A stretch of 64,000 bases of DNA from Amycolatopsis rubida (GTDB lineage: Bacteria > Actinomycetota > Actinomycetes > Mycobacteriales > Pseudonocardiaceae): positions 1 through 64,000 of the forward strand of contig NZ_FOWC01000017.1 in assembly GCF_900115345.1 (NCBI RefSeq), read 5' to 3'. Position numbers and translations under genes: made by a program. This document shows, in pieces, positions 8,502 through 17,599 of the stretch. The notes beneath the pieces were generated by a model. The model was not told where the DNA came from, did not search any database, and was given only the letters and a program-made list of their open reading frames with translations. The stretch's first letter is position 1; each line of letters opens with the position of its first letter.

Positions 8502-9367
8502 CGGCACTGGGCACAGTGGACGAGGCCTACGCGCACTGCGCGGCGGTCACCAAGAAACAAGCTCGTAACTTCTACTACGGAATCCGGTTGCTGCCGCCGG
8601 ACAAACGCGCGGCGCTGTGCGCGGTGTACGCGCTGGCCCGGATCATCGACGACATCGGCGACGACACCGCGACGTCCGCGGAGGCCAAGCTGCACGGGCT
8701 CGCCGGGGTGCGGAAATCGCTCGGCGACCTGTCCTCGGCCACCGATCCGGTGTACGTCGCGCTCGCCGACGCGGCGCGCCGGTACCCGATTCCGCTCGGC
8801 GCGTTCGAGGAACTGCTCGACGGCGTCGAGATGGACGTGACCGGCCGCGAGTACGTGCGGTTCGAGGAGCTGGTCGAGTACTGCCGGTGCGTGGCGGGTT
8901 CGGTCGGGCGGCTGTGCCTCGGCGTGTTCGGCAGCCGTCCGGAGCCGAACGCGCCGGTGTACGCCGACGAGCTGGGGATTGCCTTGCAGCAGACCAATAT
9001 CCTCCGCGACATCCGCGAGGACCTGCTGGCCGGCCGGGTGTATCTGCCCAAAGAGGACCTCGACCGGTTCGGCGTCGAACTGTCCGCGGGCCCGGACGGG
9101 AGGCTGGCCGATCCCGAAGGCGGGCTCACCGCGCTGATCCACGACAGCGCCGCGCGGGCTCGCGACTGGTACGCCCGCGGTCTCCGCCTGGTGCCCTCTT
9201 TGGACGGTCGCAGCGCCGCGTGCTGTACCGCGATGTCGGGCATCTACCGCACTCTGCTGGACCGGATCGACGAACAGCCCGCGCGCGTGTTCGACCGGCG
9301 GCTTTCGTTGTCCGGCCGGGAAAAGGCGGTGGTGGCGTTCCGGGCGCTGACCGGGATCGGCCGATGA
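8498..9367 (+). CDS. hpnD: Presqualene diphosphate synthase HpnD
   Basis: A 289-residue enzyme that condenses two farnesyl diphosphates to presqualene diphosphate. It carries ARNFYYGIRLLPPDKR, the first aspartate motif DDIGDD at 51-56 and the second motif TNILRDIREDLLAGRVYLP near 168-186, all diagnostic of the squalene/phytoene synthase family. A perfect GAGGAGG (8483-8489) precedes the ATG by eight bases. The gene overlaps hpnC upstream and hpnE downstream by four bases, so the three enzymes are probably made in matched amounts. Confidence 0.93.
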   Translation: MTALGTVDEAYAHCAAVTKKQARNFYYGIRLLPPDKRAALCAVYALARIIDDIGDDTATSAEAKLHGLAGVRKSLGDLSSATDPVYVALADAARRYPIPLGAFEELLDGVEMDVTGREYVRFEELVEYCRCVAGSVGRLCLGVFGSRPEPNAPVYADELGIALQQTNILRDIREDLLAGRVYLPKEDLDRFGVELSAGPDGRLADPEGGLTALIHDSAARARDWYARGLRLVPSLDGRSAACCTAMSGIYRTLLDRIDEQPARVFDRRLSLSGREKAVVAFRALTGIGR

Positions 9368-10701
9368 CCGCCCCGGTCGCGGTGGTCGGCGGCGGGCTCG
9401 CGGGCATCGCCGCCGCACTCGCCTGCGCCGACGCCGGGCGGCCGGTGACGCTGTTCGAGGCGCGGCCGCACCTGGGCGGGCTCACGCATTCGTTCACCCG
9501 CGGCGAGCTGCGGGTCGACAACGGACAGCACGTGTTCCTCCGCTGCTGCACGGCCTATCGCGCGCTGCTCGACCGGCTCGGCGTCGCGGACCGGGTGACC
9601 CTGCAGCCTCGGCTGGAGATCCCGATCCGCTTGCCGGGCGCGGCCGAGCCGACCTGGCTGCGCCGCGACGACCTGCCCGCGCCGCTGCACCTGGCCACTT
9701 CGCTGCTGCGTTACGACCCGCTGCGCCCGCTCGACCGGGCCCGGTTCGCGCTCGCCGCGCTCGCGTTGCGCCGGGTGGACCCGAAGGCGGACCGCACGGA
9801 TCGCCAGTCCTTCGGGGAATGGCTGCGGCGGCACGGGCAGAGCGCGGCGGCGATCGAAGCGTTGTGGGATTTGGTCGGCGTGGCAACGCTGAACGCGACG
9901 GCCGACGACGCGTCGCTCAGCCTCGCCGCGACGGTGTTCCAGGAGGGCCTGCTCACCGATCCGGCCGCCGCCGACATCGGATGGTCGCTGGTGCCGTTGC
10001 GGGAACTGCACGGCGATCCGGCTCGCGAACGGCTGATCGAGGCCGGGGCGGACGTCCGGGTCGGCACGAAGGTGCGCGCGATCGGCGAAGGCAGGCGGGT
10101 CGTCACCGATCGCGGCGAGGAGGAGTTCGGCCAGGTCGTGCTCGCCACTCCCCCGCCGGTGACCGAACAGCTCGCGCCCGACGGGGCGATCGGGCTGCCG
10201 CCGGGCTGGTCCGGCGGGCTCGGCAGCTCGCCGATCGTGAACGTGCACGTGGTGCTCGACCGGAAGGTTCTCGGCGAACCGTTCGTCGCGGGCGTGCGCA
10301 CACCGGTGCAGTGGGTGTTCGACCGGACGCGGCAGTCCGGGCTGGACTCCGGGCAGTACCTCGCGATGTCGCTGTCCGCCGCGGACGCGCAGATCGACCT
10401 GCCCACCGCGAAACTGCGCGAACAGTTGCTGCCCGAACTGCTGGCGCTGCTGCCCGAAGCACGCGGCGCGCGGGTGCTCGACTTTTTCGTCACCCGCGAG
10501 CGGCACGCGACGTTCCGCCCCGGCCCCGGCACCGCCTCGCTGCGCCCGCCCGCGCGCACCGGCCTGCCCGGGCTGTACCTGGCGGGCGCGTGGACCGCGA
10601 CCGGATGGCCCGCGACGATGGAGGGCGCCGCGCGCAGCGGCGCGGCTGCGGCCGCCGCCCTTCTTCAGCACAACGGTGAGAGGGAGGGAGTCGGAGCATG
10701 A
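9364..10701 (+). CDS. hpnE: Hydroxysqualene dehydroxylase HpnE
   Basis: A 445-residue FAD-dependent amine-oxidase-fold enzyme that reduces hydroxysqualene to squalene, completing the HpnCDE pathway. The N-terminal dinucleotide motif is VVGGGLAGIAAALACADAG (about 6-24) with LFEARPHLGGLTHSF after it, and the C-terminal FAD motif is GLYLAGAWTATGWPATMEGA near 404-423. DNGQHVFLRCCTAYRALL is conserved in HpnE. It overlaps both neighbours by four bases. Length and motifs are normal for the family. Confidence 0.92.
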   Translation: MTAPVAVVGGGLAGIAAALACADAGRPVTLFEARPHLGGLTHSFTRGELRVDNGQHVFLRCCTAYRALLDRLGVADRVTLQPRLEIPIRLPGAAEPTWLRRDDLPAPLHLATSLLRYDPLRPLDRARFALAALALRRVDPKADRTDRQSFGEWLRRHGQSAAAIEALWDLVGVATLNATADDASLSLAATVFQEGLLTDPAAADIGWSLVPLRELHGDPARERLIEAGADVRVGTKVRAIGEGRRVVTDRGEEEFGQVVLATPPPVTEQLAPDGAIGLPPGWSGGLGSSPIVNVHVVLDRKVLGEPFVAGVRTPVQWVFDRTRQSGLDSGQYLAMSLSAADAQIDLPTAKLREQLLPELLALLPEARGARVLDFFVTRERHATFRPGPGTASLRPPARTGLPGLYLAGAWTATGWPATMEGAARSGAAAAAALLQHNGEREGVGA

Positions 10702-11729
10702 CAGCCAATCTGTTTTCCGCCGAGAAAACGCGTTCAGCGGTGCCGCCGGTGCTCGGCAGCGCCCGGGACGTCGTGCGGCCAGCGTTGCGCGCCGCCGTCG
10801 ACCGGCTGGACGACGCCAGCCGCGCGATCAGCGCCTACCACCTCGGCTGGACCGACCCGAACGGCGTGCCGGTGCGGGGCAACGGCGGCAAGGCCGTGCG
10901 TTCGGCGCTCGCCGTGGTGTCCGCGCAGGCCGCGGGCGCGCCGGTGGAGGTCGGTGTGCCCGGCGCGGTCGCGGTGGAACTGGTGCACAACTTCTCGCTC
11001 GTCCACGACGATCTGATGGACGGCGACACCGAGCGCAGGCACCGGCCGACGGTGTGGGCGCTGTGGGGGTCCGCGAGCGCGATCCTGACCGGGGACGCGA
11101 TGCTCGCGCTCGCCCAGGAAGCGGTGCTGGACAGCGGTTCCCCGCACGCGGTCGCGGCCGGGCGGCTGATCGCCCAGACCACGCGACGGCTCATCCACGG
11201 CCAGTTCCTCGACGTCGCGTTCGAGCAGCGCGACGACGTCGCCCTCGCCGAATGCGTGACGATGGCCGCCGGGAAAACCGGTGCGCTGCTGTCGGCCAGC
11301 GCGGCGATCGGGGCGGTGCTCGCCGGTGCGCCCGCCGAGGTGGTCGGCGCACTGGCAGTGTTCGGAGAAGAGATCGGCCTCGCGTTCCAGCTTGTCGACG
11401 ACGTGCTCGGCATCTGGGGCGACCCGGCGGTCACCGGGAAATCGGTGTACTCCGACCTGCGGGCGCGCAAGAAGTCCCTGCCGATCACCTACGCGACCAC
11501 ACACGGCGGCGCGGCGGGCCGGCGGCTCGCGGAATGGCTGGCCGGGGACGACGACACCGACCTCGCGCGGATCGCCGCCCTGGTGGACGACGCGGGCGGC
11601 CGCGAGTGGGCGACGGGGGAAGCGGCGCGGCACGTCGCCGCCGCGGAACAAGCGCTGGCCGCCATCCCGCCGGGCCCGCGCGACGACCTCGTTGCGATCG
11701 CCCGTTTCATCGCCGGAAGGGAAGCGTGA
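10698..11729 (+). CDS. Polyprenyl diphosphate synthase (FPP/GGPP synthase-type)
   Basis: A 343-residue all-alpha isoprenyl diphosphate synthase. The first aspartate-rich motif is DDLMD at 104-108 (within HNFSLVHDDLMDGD) and the second is DDVLG from 234, followed by the SDLRARKKSLP lysine motif. Its place between hpnE and shc suggests that it makes farnesyl diphosphate for HpnD, as in Streptomyces hopanoid clusters. Chain length cannot be settled from sequence alone; the residues before the first motif (VHNFSLVHDD) would fit FPP or GGPP. The ATG overlaps the hpnE stop and the TGA overlaps the shc ATG. Confidence 0.88.
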   Translation: MTANLFSAEKTRSAVPPVLGSARDVVRPALRAAVDRLDDASRAISAYHLGWTDPNGVPVRGNGGKAVRSALAVVSAQAAGAPVEVGVPGAVAVELVHNFSLVHDDLMDGDTERRHRPTVWALWGSASAILTGDAMLALAQEAVLDSGSPHAVAAGRLIAQTTRRLIHGQFLDVAFEQRDDVALAECVTMAAGKTGALLSASAAIGAVLAGAPAEVVGALAVFGEEIGLAFQLVDDVLGIWGDPAVTGKSVYSDLRARKKSLPITYATTHGGAAGRRLAEWLAGDDDTDLARIAALVDDAGGREWATGEAARHVAAAEQALAAIPPGPRDDLVAIARFIAGREA

Positions 11730-13633
11730 TGACCCAGACCGTCCCCCGGACCTCCGCGCCCGCCGCCCGCACCGCCGACGGCACTGTCGCCGCGGCCGTC
11801 GAGTTCCTGCGCCGCGAGCAGGACCGCGCCGGATGGTGGAAGGGCGAACTCGCCACCAACGTCACGATGGACGCCGAAGACCTCCTGCTGCGGCATTTCC
11901 TCGGCATCCTCACGCCGCAGGTCGCCGAGGAGTCCGCGCGCTGGATCCGCTCGCAGCAGCGGGCCGACGGCACCTGGGCGAACTTCCCGGACGGTCCGGC
12001 CGACCTGTCCACGACGGTCGAGGCGTGGGTCGCGCTCCGGCTGGCCGGCGATCCGGCGGACGCCCCGTGGCTGGCCGCCGCGGCGGAGTGGATCCGCGAG
12101 CACGGCGGGATCGAGGCGACGCGGGTGTTCACCCGGATCTGGCTCGCGATGGTCGGCCAGTGGTCGTGGGACGACCTGCCGAGCCTGCCGCCCGAACTGA
12201 TCTTCCTGCCGTCGTGGTTCCCGCTCAACGTCTACGACTTCGCCTGCTGGGCGCGGCAGACCATCGTGCCGCTGACCATCGTCGGCACGCTGCGCCCGGT
12301 GCGGAAGCTGCCGTTCGACGTTTCCGGACTGCGCACCGGCAAGCGTCCGCCCAAAACGCGCGCGCCGTGGACATGGGACGGCGTGTTCCAGAACCTCGAC
12401 ACCGCGCTGCACGCCTACGCGAAACTGCCGCTCAACCCGGTCCGGAAGCTCGCGATGAAGCAGGCTGCGGAGTGGATCCTGGCCCGGCAGGAGGCGGACG
12501 GTTCGTGGGGCGGGATCCAGCCGCCGTGGGTGTACTCGATCCTCGCGCTGCACCTGCTCGGCTATCCGCTCGACCATCCCGCGCTCAAGGCCGGGATCGC
12601 CGGGCTCGACGGGTTCACCATCCGGGAGAAGACCGACCAGGGCTGGGTGCGCCGGCTCGAAGCGTGCCAGTCGCCGGTGTGGGACACCGCGCTGGCGATG
12701 ACCGCGCTGCTCGACGCGGGCGTCTCCCCCGGCGACGAAACCCTGGTGCGCGCCGCGGAGTGGATGCTGGGCGAGGAAATCCGGGTGCCCGGCGACTGGG
12801 CGGTGCGGCGGCCTTCGCTGAAGCCGGGCGGGTTCGCGTTCGAGTTCGCCAACGACGGCTACCCCGACACCGACGACACCGCCGAGGTGGTGCTCGCGCT
12901 GCGGCGGATGGGCAGGCCGGACCACCTGCGGATCCGCGAGGCGGTCGACCGGAGCGTCGCGTGGCTGGAGGGAATGCAGTCCAGCGACGGCGGCTGGGGC
13001 GCGTTCGACGCGGACAACACACAGGTGCTGGCCACTCGCCTGCCGTTCTGCGATTTCGGCGCGGTGATCGATCCCCCTTCGGCGGACGTGACCGCGCACG
13101 TGGTCGAAATGCTGGCCGCGGAAGGGAAATCCGGCACTCGTGAATGCCGTCGCGGGATCCGGTGGCTGTGGGACAACCAGGAGGAGGACGGCTCGTGGTT
13201 CGGCCGCTGGGGCGCGAACTACGTGTACGGCACCGGTGCGGTGGTGCCCGCGCTGGTCGCGGCCGGGATCCCCGGGAGCGACCGGCGGATCCGGCGCGCG
13301 GTGAAGTGGCTGGCCGAGCACCAGAACGACGACGGCGGGTGGGGCGAGGATCTGCGGTCCTACGACGACCGGGCCTGGGCCGGGCGCGGTGATTCGACGC
13401 CGTCGCAGACTGCGTGGGCATTGCTGGCGCTGCTCGCCGCCGGGGAGCGGGAGTCCGCTGTGGTCGCCCGGGGCGTCGAGTGGCTGGTCGAACGGCAGCG
13501 GCCGGACGGCGGGTGGGACGAGGACAAGCACACCGGGACCGGATTCCCTGGCGACTTCTACCTGTCGTATCACCTGTATCGCGTGGTGTTCCCGCTCTCC
13601 GCGCTCGGCCGGTACGTCCGGGGCGGGTCATGA
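11729..13633 (+). CDS. shc: Squalene-hopene cyclase
   Basis: A 634-residue class II terpene cyclase, a monotopic membrane enzyme that cyclises squalene to hopene/hopanol. The catalytic acid motif DTDD is at 380-383 (YPDTDDTAEV), close to the usual position. QW repeats are frequent: EADGSWGG, SSDGGWGAFD, EEDGSWFGRWG, NDDGGWGED and RPDGGWDED. The ATG at 11729 overlaps the preceding TGA and is preceded by GGAAGGGA; a GTG three bases earlier is an alternative. Length is typical. The product feeds HpnH and HpnG downstream. Confidence 0.96.
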   Translation: MTQTVPRTSAPAARTADGTVAAAVEFLRREQDRAGWWKGELATNVTMDAEDLLLRHFLGILTPQVAEESARWIRSQQRADGTWANFPDGPADLSTTVEAWVALRLAGDPADAPWLAAAAEWIREHGGIEATRVFTRIWLAMVGQWSWDDLPSLPPELIFLPSWFPLNVYDFACWARQTIVPLTIVGTLRPVRKLPFDVSGLRTGKRPPKTRAPWTWDGVFQNLDTALHAYAKLPLNPVRKLAMKQAAEWILARQEADGSWGGIQPPWVYSILALHLLGYPLDHPALKAGIAGLDGFTIREKTDQGWVRRLEACQSPVWDTALAMTALLDAGVSPGDETLVRAAEWMLGEEIRVPGDWAVRRPSLKPGGFAFEFANDGYPDTDDTAEVVLALRRMGRPDHLRIREAVDRSVAWLEGMQSSDGGWGAFDADNTQVLATRLPFCDFGAVIDPPSADVTAHVVEMLAAEGKSGTRECRRGIRWLWDNQEEDGSWFGRWGANYVYGTGAVVPALVAAGIPGSDRRIRRAVKWLAEHQNDDGGWGEDLRSYDDRAWAGRGDSTPSQTAWALLALLAAGERESAVVARGVEWLVERQRPDGGWDEDKHTGTGFPGDFYLSYHLYRVVFPLSALGRYVRGGS

Positions 13634-13797
13634 CACCCGTTGTGCCGGCCGCCGTGCAGTGCCGGGTCGTAGGGTGTGCCGTTCTGCCAGCGCCACCTGA
13701 CTCGGACCCAGGCTCGGGCGAGGATGCGTGTGGCGTGGGGATGGCAGTTCCTGCCACAAGCCCCATCGGGGCGCATGCACGGAAGAAGGTGCACTAG
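13630..13797 (+). CDS. Possible 55-residue ORF bridging shc and hpnG-ispH
   Basis: The ATG overlaps the shc TGA by four bases, and the TAG shares its last base with the GTG start of the next gene. The reading frame therefore exactly spans the only long gap in the operon. The peptide has three cysteines and a basic end (HARKKVH) but no recognised domain. It could be a translational coupling ORF or a chance frame in GC-rich DNA. Confidence 0.3.
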   Translation: MTPVVPAAVQCRVVGCAVLPAPPDSDPGSGEDACGVGMAVPATSPIGAHARKKVH

Positions 13798-15266
13798 TGA
13801 CCCCGATCGTCTGCACCCCGTTGCGGATCGAGCAGGCCGCGTTGCGCGGTCCCGGTCCGCGGACGGTCCACACCGGACTCGGGCCTCGCCGGGCCGTCGC
13901 CGCCGCGACCCGGCTCCCGTCCGGACCGCGGATCGTCGCGGGGATCGGCGGCGGGCTCAGTCCGGAGGTACGGCCGGGGGACATGGTGGTCGCCACCGAG
14001 GTGCGCGGTCCTTCCGGCGCGGTGCCGGTGCCCTCCGCACCGTTGCTGGCGGGTGCGTTACGACGTCTCGGGCTCACGGTCCATCTCGGACCCGTGGTGG
14101 GCAGTTCGCATGTGGTGCGGGAGCGGGAGCGCGCTTCGCTGGCTTCCAGTGGTGCGCTGGCGGTCGACATGGAGTCCGCGTGGCTCGCGGCCAAAGGTGA
14201 ACCGTTCGCTGTGGTTCGAGCCATTGTGGACACGGTCGGCGAGCCGCTGCTGCATCCTTCGACTGTCGCTAATGGACTCGCTGGGTTGCGGAGCCTGCGC
14301 CGGGCCGCTCCCGCGATCACTGCGTGGGCTGAAGCGGTGGGACCGCGAACGGTGCTGCTGGCCAGTCCGCGATCGTTCTGCGCTGGGGTGGAGCGGGCGA
14401 TCGAGATCGTCGAGCGCGCGCTGGAGAAGCACGGCGCGCCGGTATACGTGCGTCGCCAGATCGTGCACAACACCCACGTCGTGCACCGGTTGCAAGAGCG
14501 CGGTGCGGTGTTCGTGGACGAGGTGGAGGAAGTTCCGGAAGGCGCGACCCTGGTGTTCGCCGCGCACGGCGTCTCTCCGGCGGTTCGGCGCGCCGCGGCG
14601 GACCGCGGACTGTCCGTAGTGGACGCGACGTGTCCGTTGGTCACCAAGGTGCACAACGAGGTCCGCCGCTACACCGGTCGCGGCGAGACGGTGTTCCTCA
14701 TTGGACATGCCGAGCACGAAGAAGTCGAAGGCACCGTCGGAGAAGCGCCCGGCAATGTGGTGGTCGTCGGCGATGTCGCAGCCGCTCGGACAGTCACCGT
14801 GCGCGATCCGTCGCGGACCGCCTACACCATGCAGACCACGCTGGCGCTCGACGAAGCCGAAGAGATCGCTTCCGTGCTGCGCGAACGATTCCCCGGCCTT
14901 TCCGCACCGCGCAAGGACGACATCTGCTACGCCACCACCAACCGGCAGCAGGCCTTGCGCGCGATCGCCCGCGAAGTGGATCTGGTGCTGGTGGTCGGCT
15001 CCGGGAACTCGTCCAACTCGCGGCGGCTGGTGGAGGTCGCCGAACGCGAAGGAACGCCGGCGGTGCTGGTGGACGGCTGCGGCGACGTCGACCTGCGCCG
15101 GCTCGCCGGAGCCGGGCGGATCGGGCTCACCGCGGGTGCTTCGGCGCCACCGCGTCTGGTGTCCGAAACAGTCGGGGCCCTGCGCGGATTAGGGCCGGTC
15201 AGCGTCGCGGAAAACACGCTGACGGAAGAAGAAATGACGTTCACCCTACCTCGGGAGGTGCTCTGA
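13797..15266 (+). CDS. hpnG/ispH: Fusion of HpnG-type nucleosidase/phosphorylase with IspH (HMBPP reductase)
   Basis: A 489-residue two-domain protein. Residues 1 to about 180 resemble the hopanoid phosphorylase/nucleosidase HpnG, which removes adenine from adenosylhopane: GIGGGLSPEVRPGDMVVATEV and the purine-site motif VDMESAW at 123-129. Residues about 185-489 are a full IspH, which reduces HMBPP to IPP and DMAPP in the MEP pathway. The three 4Fe-4S cysteines are Cys195 (FCAGVERA), Cys279 (DATCPLVTKVH) and Cys377 (DDICYATTNRQ), and the catalytic HxExEGTxG region is HEEVEGTVG. The GTG at 13797 follows AAGG by seven bases. No stop or frameshift separates the domains. The fusion links isoprenoid supply to hopanoid tailoring. 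Confidence 0.88.
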   Translation: MTPIVCTPLRIEQAALRGPGPRTVHTGLGPRRAVAAATRLPSGPRIVAGIGGGLSPEVRPGDMVVATEVRGPSGAVPVPSAPLLAGALRRLGLTVHLGPVVGSSHVVRERERASLASSGALAVDMESAWLAAKGEPFAVVRAIVDTVGEPLLHPSTVANGLAGLRSLRRAAPAITAWAEAVGPRTVLLASPRSFCAGVERAIEIVERALEKHGAPVYVRRQIVHNTHVVHRLQERGAVFVDEVEEVPEGATLVFAAHGVSPAVRRAAADRGLSVVDATCPLVTKVHNEVRRYTGRGETVFLIGHAEHEEVEGTVGEAPGNVVVVGDVAAARTVTVRDPSRTAYTMQTTLALDEAEEIASVLRERFPGLSAPRKDDICYATTNRQQALRAIAREVDLVLVVGSGNSSNSRRLVEVAEREGTPAVLVDGCGDVDLRRLAGAGRIGLTAGASAPPRLVSETVGALRGLGPVSVAENTLTEEEMTFTLPREVL

Positions 15267-15269
15267 GCG

Positions 15270-16271
15270 ATGGCCATGCCGTTGCGCCAGTCTCTTCGAC
15301 TGGGCGGTTATCTGATGAAGCAGAAGCTGCTGCGCAAGGAGAAGTTCCCGCTCCTGGTCGAGCTGGAACCGCTCTTCGCGTGCAATCTCAAATGCGGCGG
15401 CTGCGGCAAGATCGCGCAGCCGCACACCCTGCTGAAACAGCGGATGCCGGTGGAGCAGGCGGTCGGGGCGATCGAGGAGAGCGGCGCGCCGATGGTGTCG
15501 ATCGCGGGCGGCGAGCCGCTGATGCACCCGCAGATCGACGAGATCACCCGGCAGCTGCTCGCCCGCGGCAAGATCATTTTCCTGTGCACCAACGCGCTGC
15601 TGCTGCCCAAGCACATCCACAAATTCAAGCCGCACCGCAATTTCGCGTGGATGGTGCACATCGACGGCCTCGAAGACCGGCACGACGCGTCGGTGCGCAA
15701 GGAGGGCGGTTTCCAGGCGGCGGTCGACGCGATCAAGCTCGCCAAGGAAAAGGGCTTCCGCGTCATGACGAACACGACGTTCTTCACCGGGGACACCCCG
15801 CAGGACGTCATCGACGTGCTCGACTACCTCAACGACCTCGGCGTCGACAACATGCAGATCTCGCCGGGGTACGCGTACGAGAAGGCCCCGGACCAGGACC
15901 ACTGGCTCGGCGTGCAGCAGACCCGCGAGCTGTTCGCGAAGGCCTTCGGCGGCGGCAACCGGAAACGCTGGCGGCTCAACCATTCCCCGGTGTTCCTCGA
16001 TTTCCTCGAGGGCAAACGCGACCTGGAATGCACGCCATGGGGCATCCCGTCGTATTCGCTGCTCGGCTGGCAGCGTCCGTGCTACCTGCTGGACGACGGC
16101 TACGCGAAGACCTACCGGGAACTCATCGAAACCACCGAATGGGAGAACTTCGGCCGCGGCAAGGACCCGCGCTGCGCCAACTGCATGGCGCACTGCGGCT
16201 ACGAACCCACCGCGGTGATCGCCACCCTCGGCTCCCTCAAGGAGTCCGTCCGAGCCGCCGTCGGCCACTGA
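15270..16271 (+). CDS. hpnH: Adenosyl-hopene transferase HpnH (radical SAM)
   Basis: A 333-residue radical SAM enzyme that adds a 5'-deoxyadenosyl group to hopene, giving adenosylhopane, the first extended C35 hopanoid. The cluster motif CNLKCGGC gives Cys38, Cys42 and Cys45, and VSIAGGEPLMHPQ is the SAM-binding GGE segment. A C-terminal SPASM-like cysteine cluster is present (CANCMAHCGYEP). MPLRQSLRLGGYLMKQKL is the conserved HpnH N-terminus. It follows the fusion gene by three bases and ends nine bases before a family B palindrome, so it is the last gene of the operon. Confidence 0.95.
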   Translation: MAMPLRQSLRLGGYLMKQKLLRKEKFPLLVELEPLFACNLKCGGCGKIAQPHTLLKQRMPVEQAVGAIEESGAPMVSIAGGEPLMHPQIDEITRQLLARGKIIFLCTNALLLPKHIHKFKPHRNFAWMVHIDGLEDRHDASVRKEGGFQAAVDAIKLAKEKGFRVMTNTTFFTGDTPQDVIDVLDYLNDLGVDNMQISPGYAYEKAPDQDHWLGVQQTRELFAKAFGGGNRKRWRLNHSPVFLDFLEGKRDLECTPWGIPSYSLLGWQRPCYLLDDGYAKTYRELIETTEWENFGRGKDPRCANCMAHCGYEPTAVIATLGSLKESVRAAVGH

Positions 16272-16279
16272 CCTGCGGT

Positions 16280-16330
16280 CGGTGAAGGGCCTCTTGCGGG
16301 AATCTGATCCCCGCAAGAGGCCCTTCACCG
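16280..16330. repeat. Family B palindrome after hpnH (probable terminator)
   Basis: About 21-base arms starting CGGTGAAGGGCCTCTTGCGG with loop AATCTGATC lie nine bases after hpnH. The same GGTGAAG base and AATCTGAT core recur at 63210, and the core alone at 25397. It is the likely terminator of the hopanoid operon, without a T-run. Confidence 0.85.
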
Positions 16331-16514
16331 GCATTTGCCGGGTGGGCGCGGTGGGCGTGCCATGATGGCGGCATGCGTGCGCAGCGATTTCTTCGCCCCC
16401 GGAGAGTGCCCGGGGGGCCGCGCGTGCGCGCCGGGTTCCGCCCGCTGACGTCCGCGTCTCCCCACGCTGCCCGGGGGTGAAGTCCAGCACTTCACGACCC
16501 GAAGCGAGGAACCC

Positions 16515-17165
16515 GTGGACCCCCTTGAACCCGCCTCGACGCTGCGCCGGATCGCCGCGCTGACCCAGGCCGCGCTCGCCGATCTCGCCGAGGCAGGCAC
16601 CCCGGCCGCGGTCGCCGCCGTGCGCCGTTCCGTGCTCGGCAAATCCAGTCCGCTCGCCGCCGTCCGCCGCGACCTCGGCCGCTGCGACCCGGCCTCCCGA
16701 AAGCAGCTCGGCCTCGCGCTTTCCGAAGCACACCAACGCATTACCGCCGCGCTGGAGGAGAAGCTCGCCGCGGAAACCGCTCTGGGCCGCCCGCTCGACC
16801 CCACCGTCCCCGGCCTCCCGCCGGACTGCACCCGGTCACCCAGCTGAGACACGACCTCGACAACGCCTTCCGCGCACTCAGCTTCGCGGTCGTCGAGGGC
16901 CCGGAAATCAGTTCCGCGGACCTGGAATTCGACCGGCCGAACTTCCCCGCCGACCATCCGGCGCGGGAAAGCATGGACACCTACTGGCTGGCCGGCGGCC
17001 GCTGCCCGCACCTGACCGGTGCCAGCGTCCGGTACCTGAGCACGCACGAACCGCCGATCCGGATCGCCTACCCGGGCCGCGTTTACCGCAACGAAAGCAC
17101 CGACACCCGGCACGAGCGCGCGTTCTTCCAGTACGAGGTGCTGGTGGTGGACAAGACCGGTCCCG
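16515..17165 (+). pseudogene. Broken phenylalanyl-tRNA synthetase alpha subunit (pheS) remnant
   Basis: The first 110 codons (GTG 16515, GAGGA upstream) match the PheS N-terminal coiled coil: LTQAALADLAEAGTPAAVAA, then LSEAHQRITAALEEKLAAE. The frame then shifts near 16835 into VTQLRHDLDNAFRALSFAVV and FDRPNFPADHPARESMDTYW, then IRIAYPGRVYRNESTDTRHE and FFQYEVLVVD, which are PheS catalytic-core sequences. The rest of the core (about 150 residues) is missing. The genome must carry an intact pheS elsewhere, so this is a decayed extra copy. A hairpin GTGAAGT-CCAGC-ACTTCAC at 16477-16495 precedes it and may be left from an attenuator. Confidence 0.8.
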
Positions 17166-17239
17166 CTCGCCACCGCCCGGTTCCTCGCCGGTGCCATTCT
17201 CGGCACGGTGTCCGGCGAACCAGCGCGCACGCGGATGCC

Positions 17240-17533
17240 GCGCGGCCGGACGCGGTCCCGCAGCTGACCCGAACCGGACGGCAGGTCCGGGCGACAGCGG
17301 CGCAGGCGTTGTCCACCGTGGCCCAGGCCGCGGTCACGATCCTGGGCGGACCGGACGCGGATCTGCTGAAGGAATGCGGCCGACCGGAATGCACGCAGGT
17401 TTACCTGGATCATTCGCGCGGGTCACGGCGCGAATGGTGTGCGATGGCCACCTGCGGAAACAAAATGAAAGCGGCGGCTTACCGGGCACGACAGCGAGGA
17501 AATCCGCCGCTGACACCCTCCCGGCAATCCTGA
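17240..17533 (+). pseudogene. C-terminal fragment of a CGNR zinc-finger regulator
   Basis: In the same frame as the end of the pheS remnant, the sequence runs into LLKECGRPECTQVYLDHSRG and RREWCAMATCGNKMKAAAYR, the CGNR zinc finger with its CxxxxC and CxxxxC pairs, found at the C-terminus of ABATE-domain regulators. The N-terminal ABATE domain is absent. The arrangement looks like a deletion that joined two unrelated genes. No independent start with a ribosome binding site is evident, so a functional small zinc-finger protein is unlikely though not excluded. Confidence 0.65.
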
Positions 17534-17599
17534 ACGTTCAGCCGGCGAACAAGCGGCCCAACGCCGCCCGGCCGCCGTCGTCCGCCGCCGGCAGATCGG

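Noticed and set aside
16374..16495. Leader peptide and attenuator for pheS
   Set aside because: An ATG with MRAQRFLRPRR and a GTGAAGT/ACTTCAC hairpin exist, but only one Phe codon is in the early part and no T-run follows, and the downstream gene is broken. Not enough to call.
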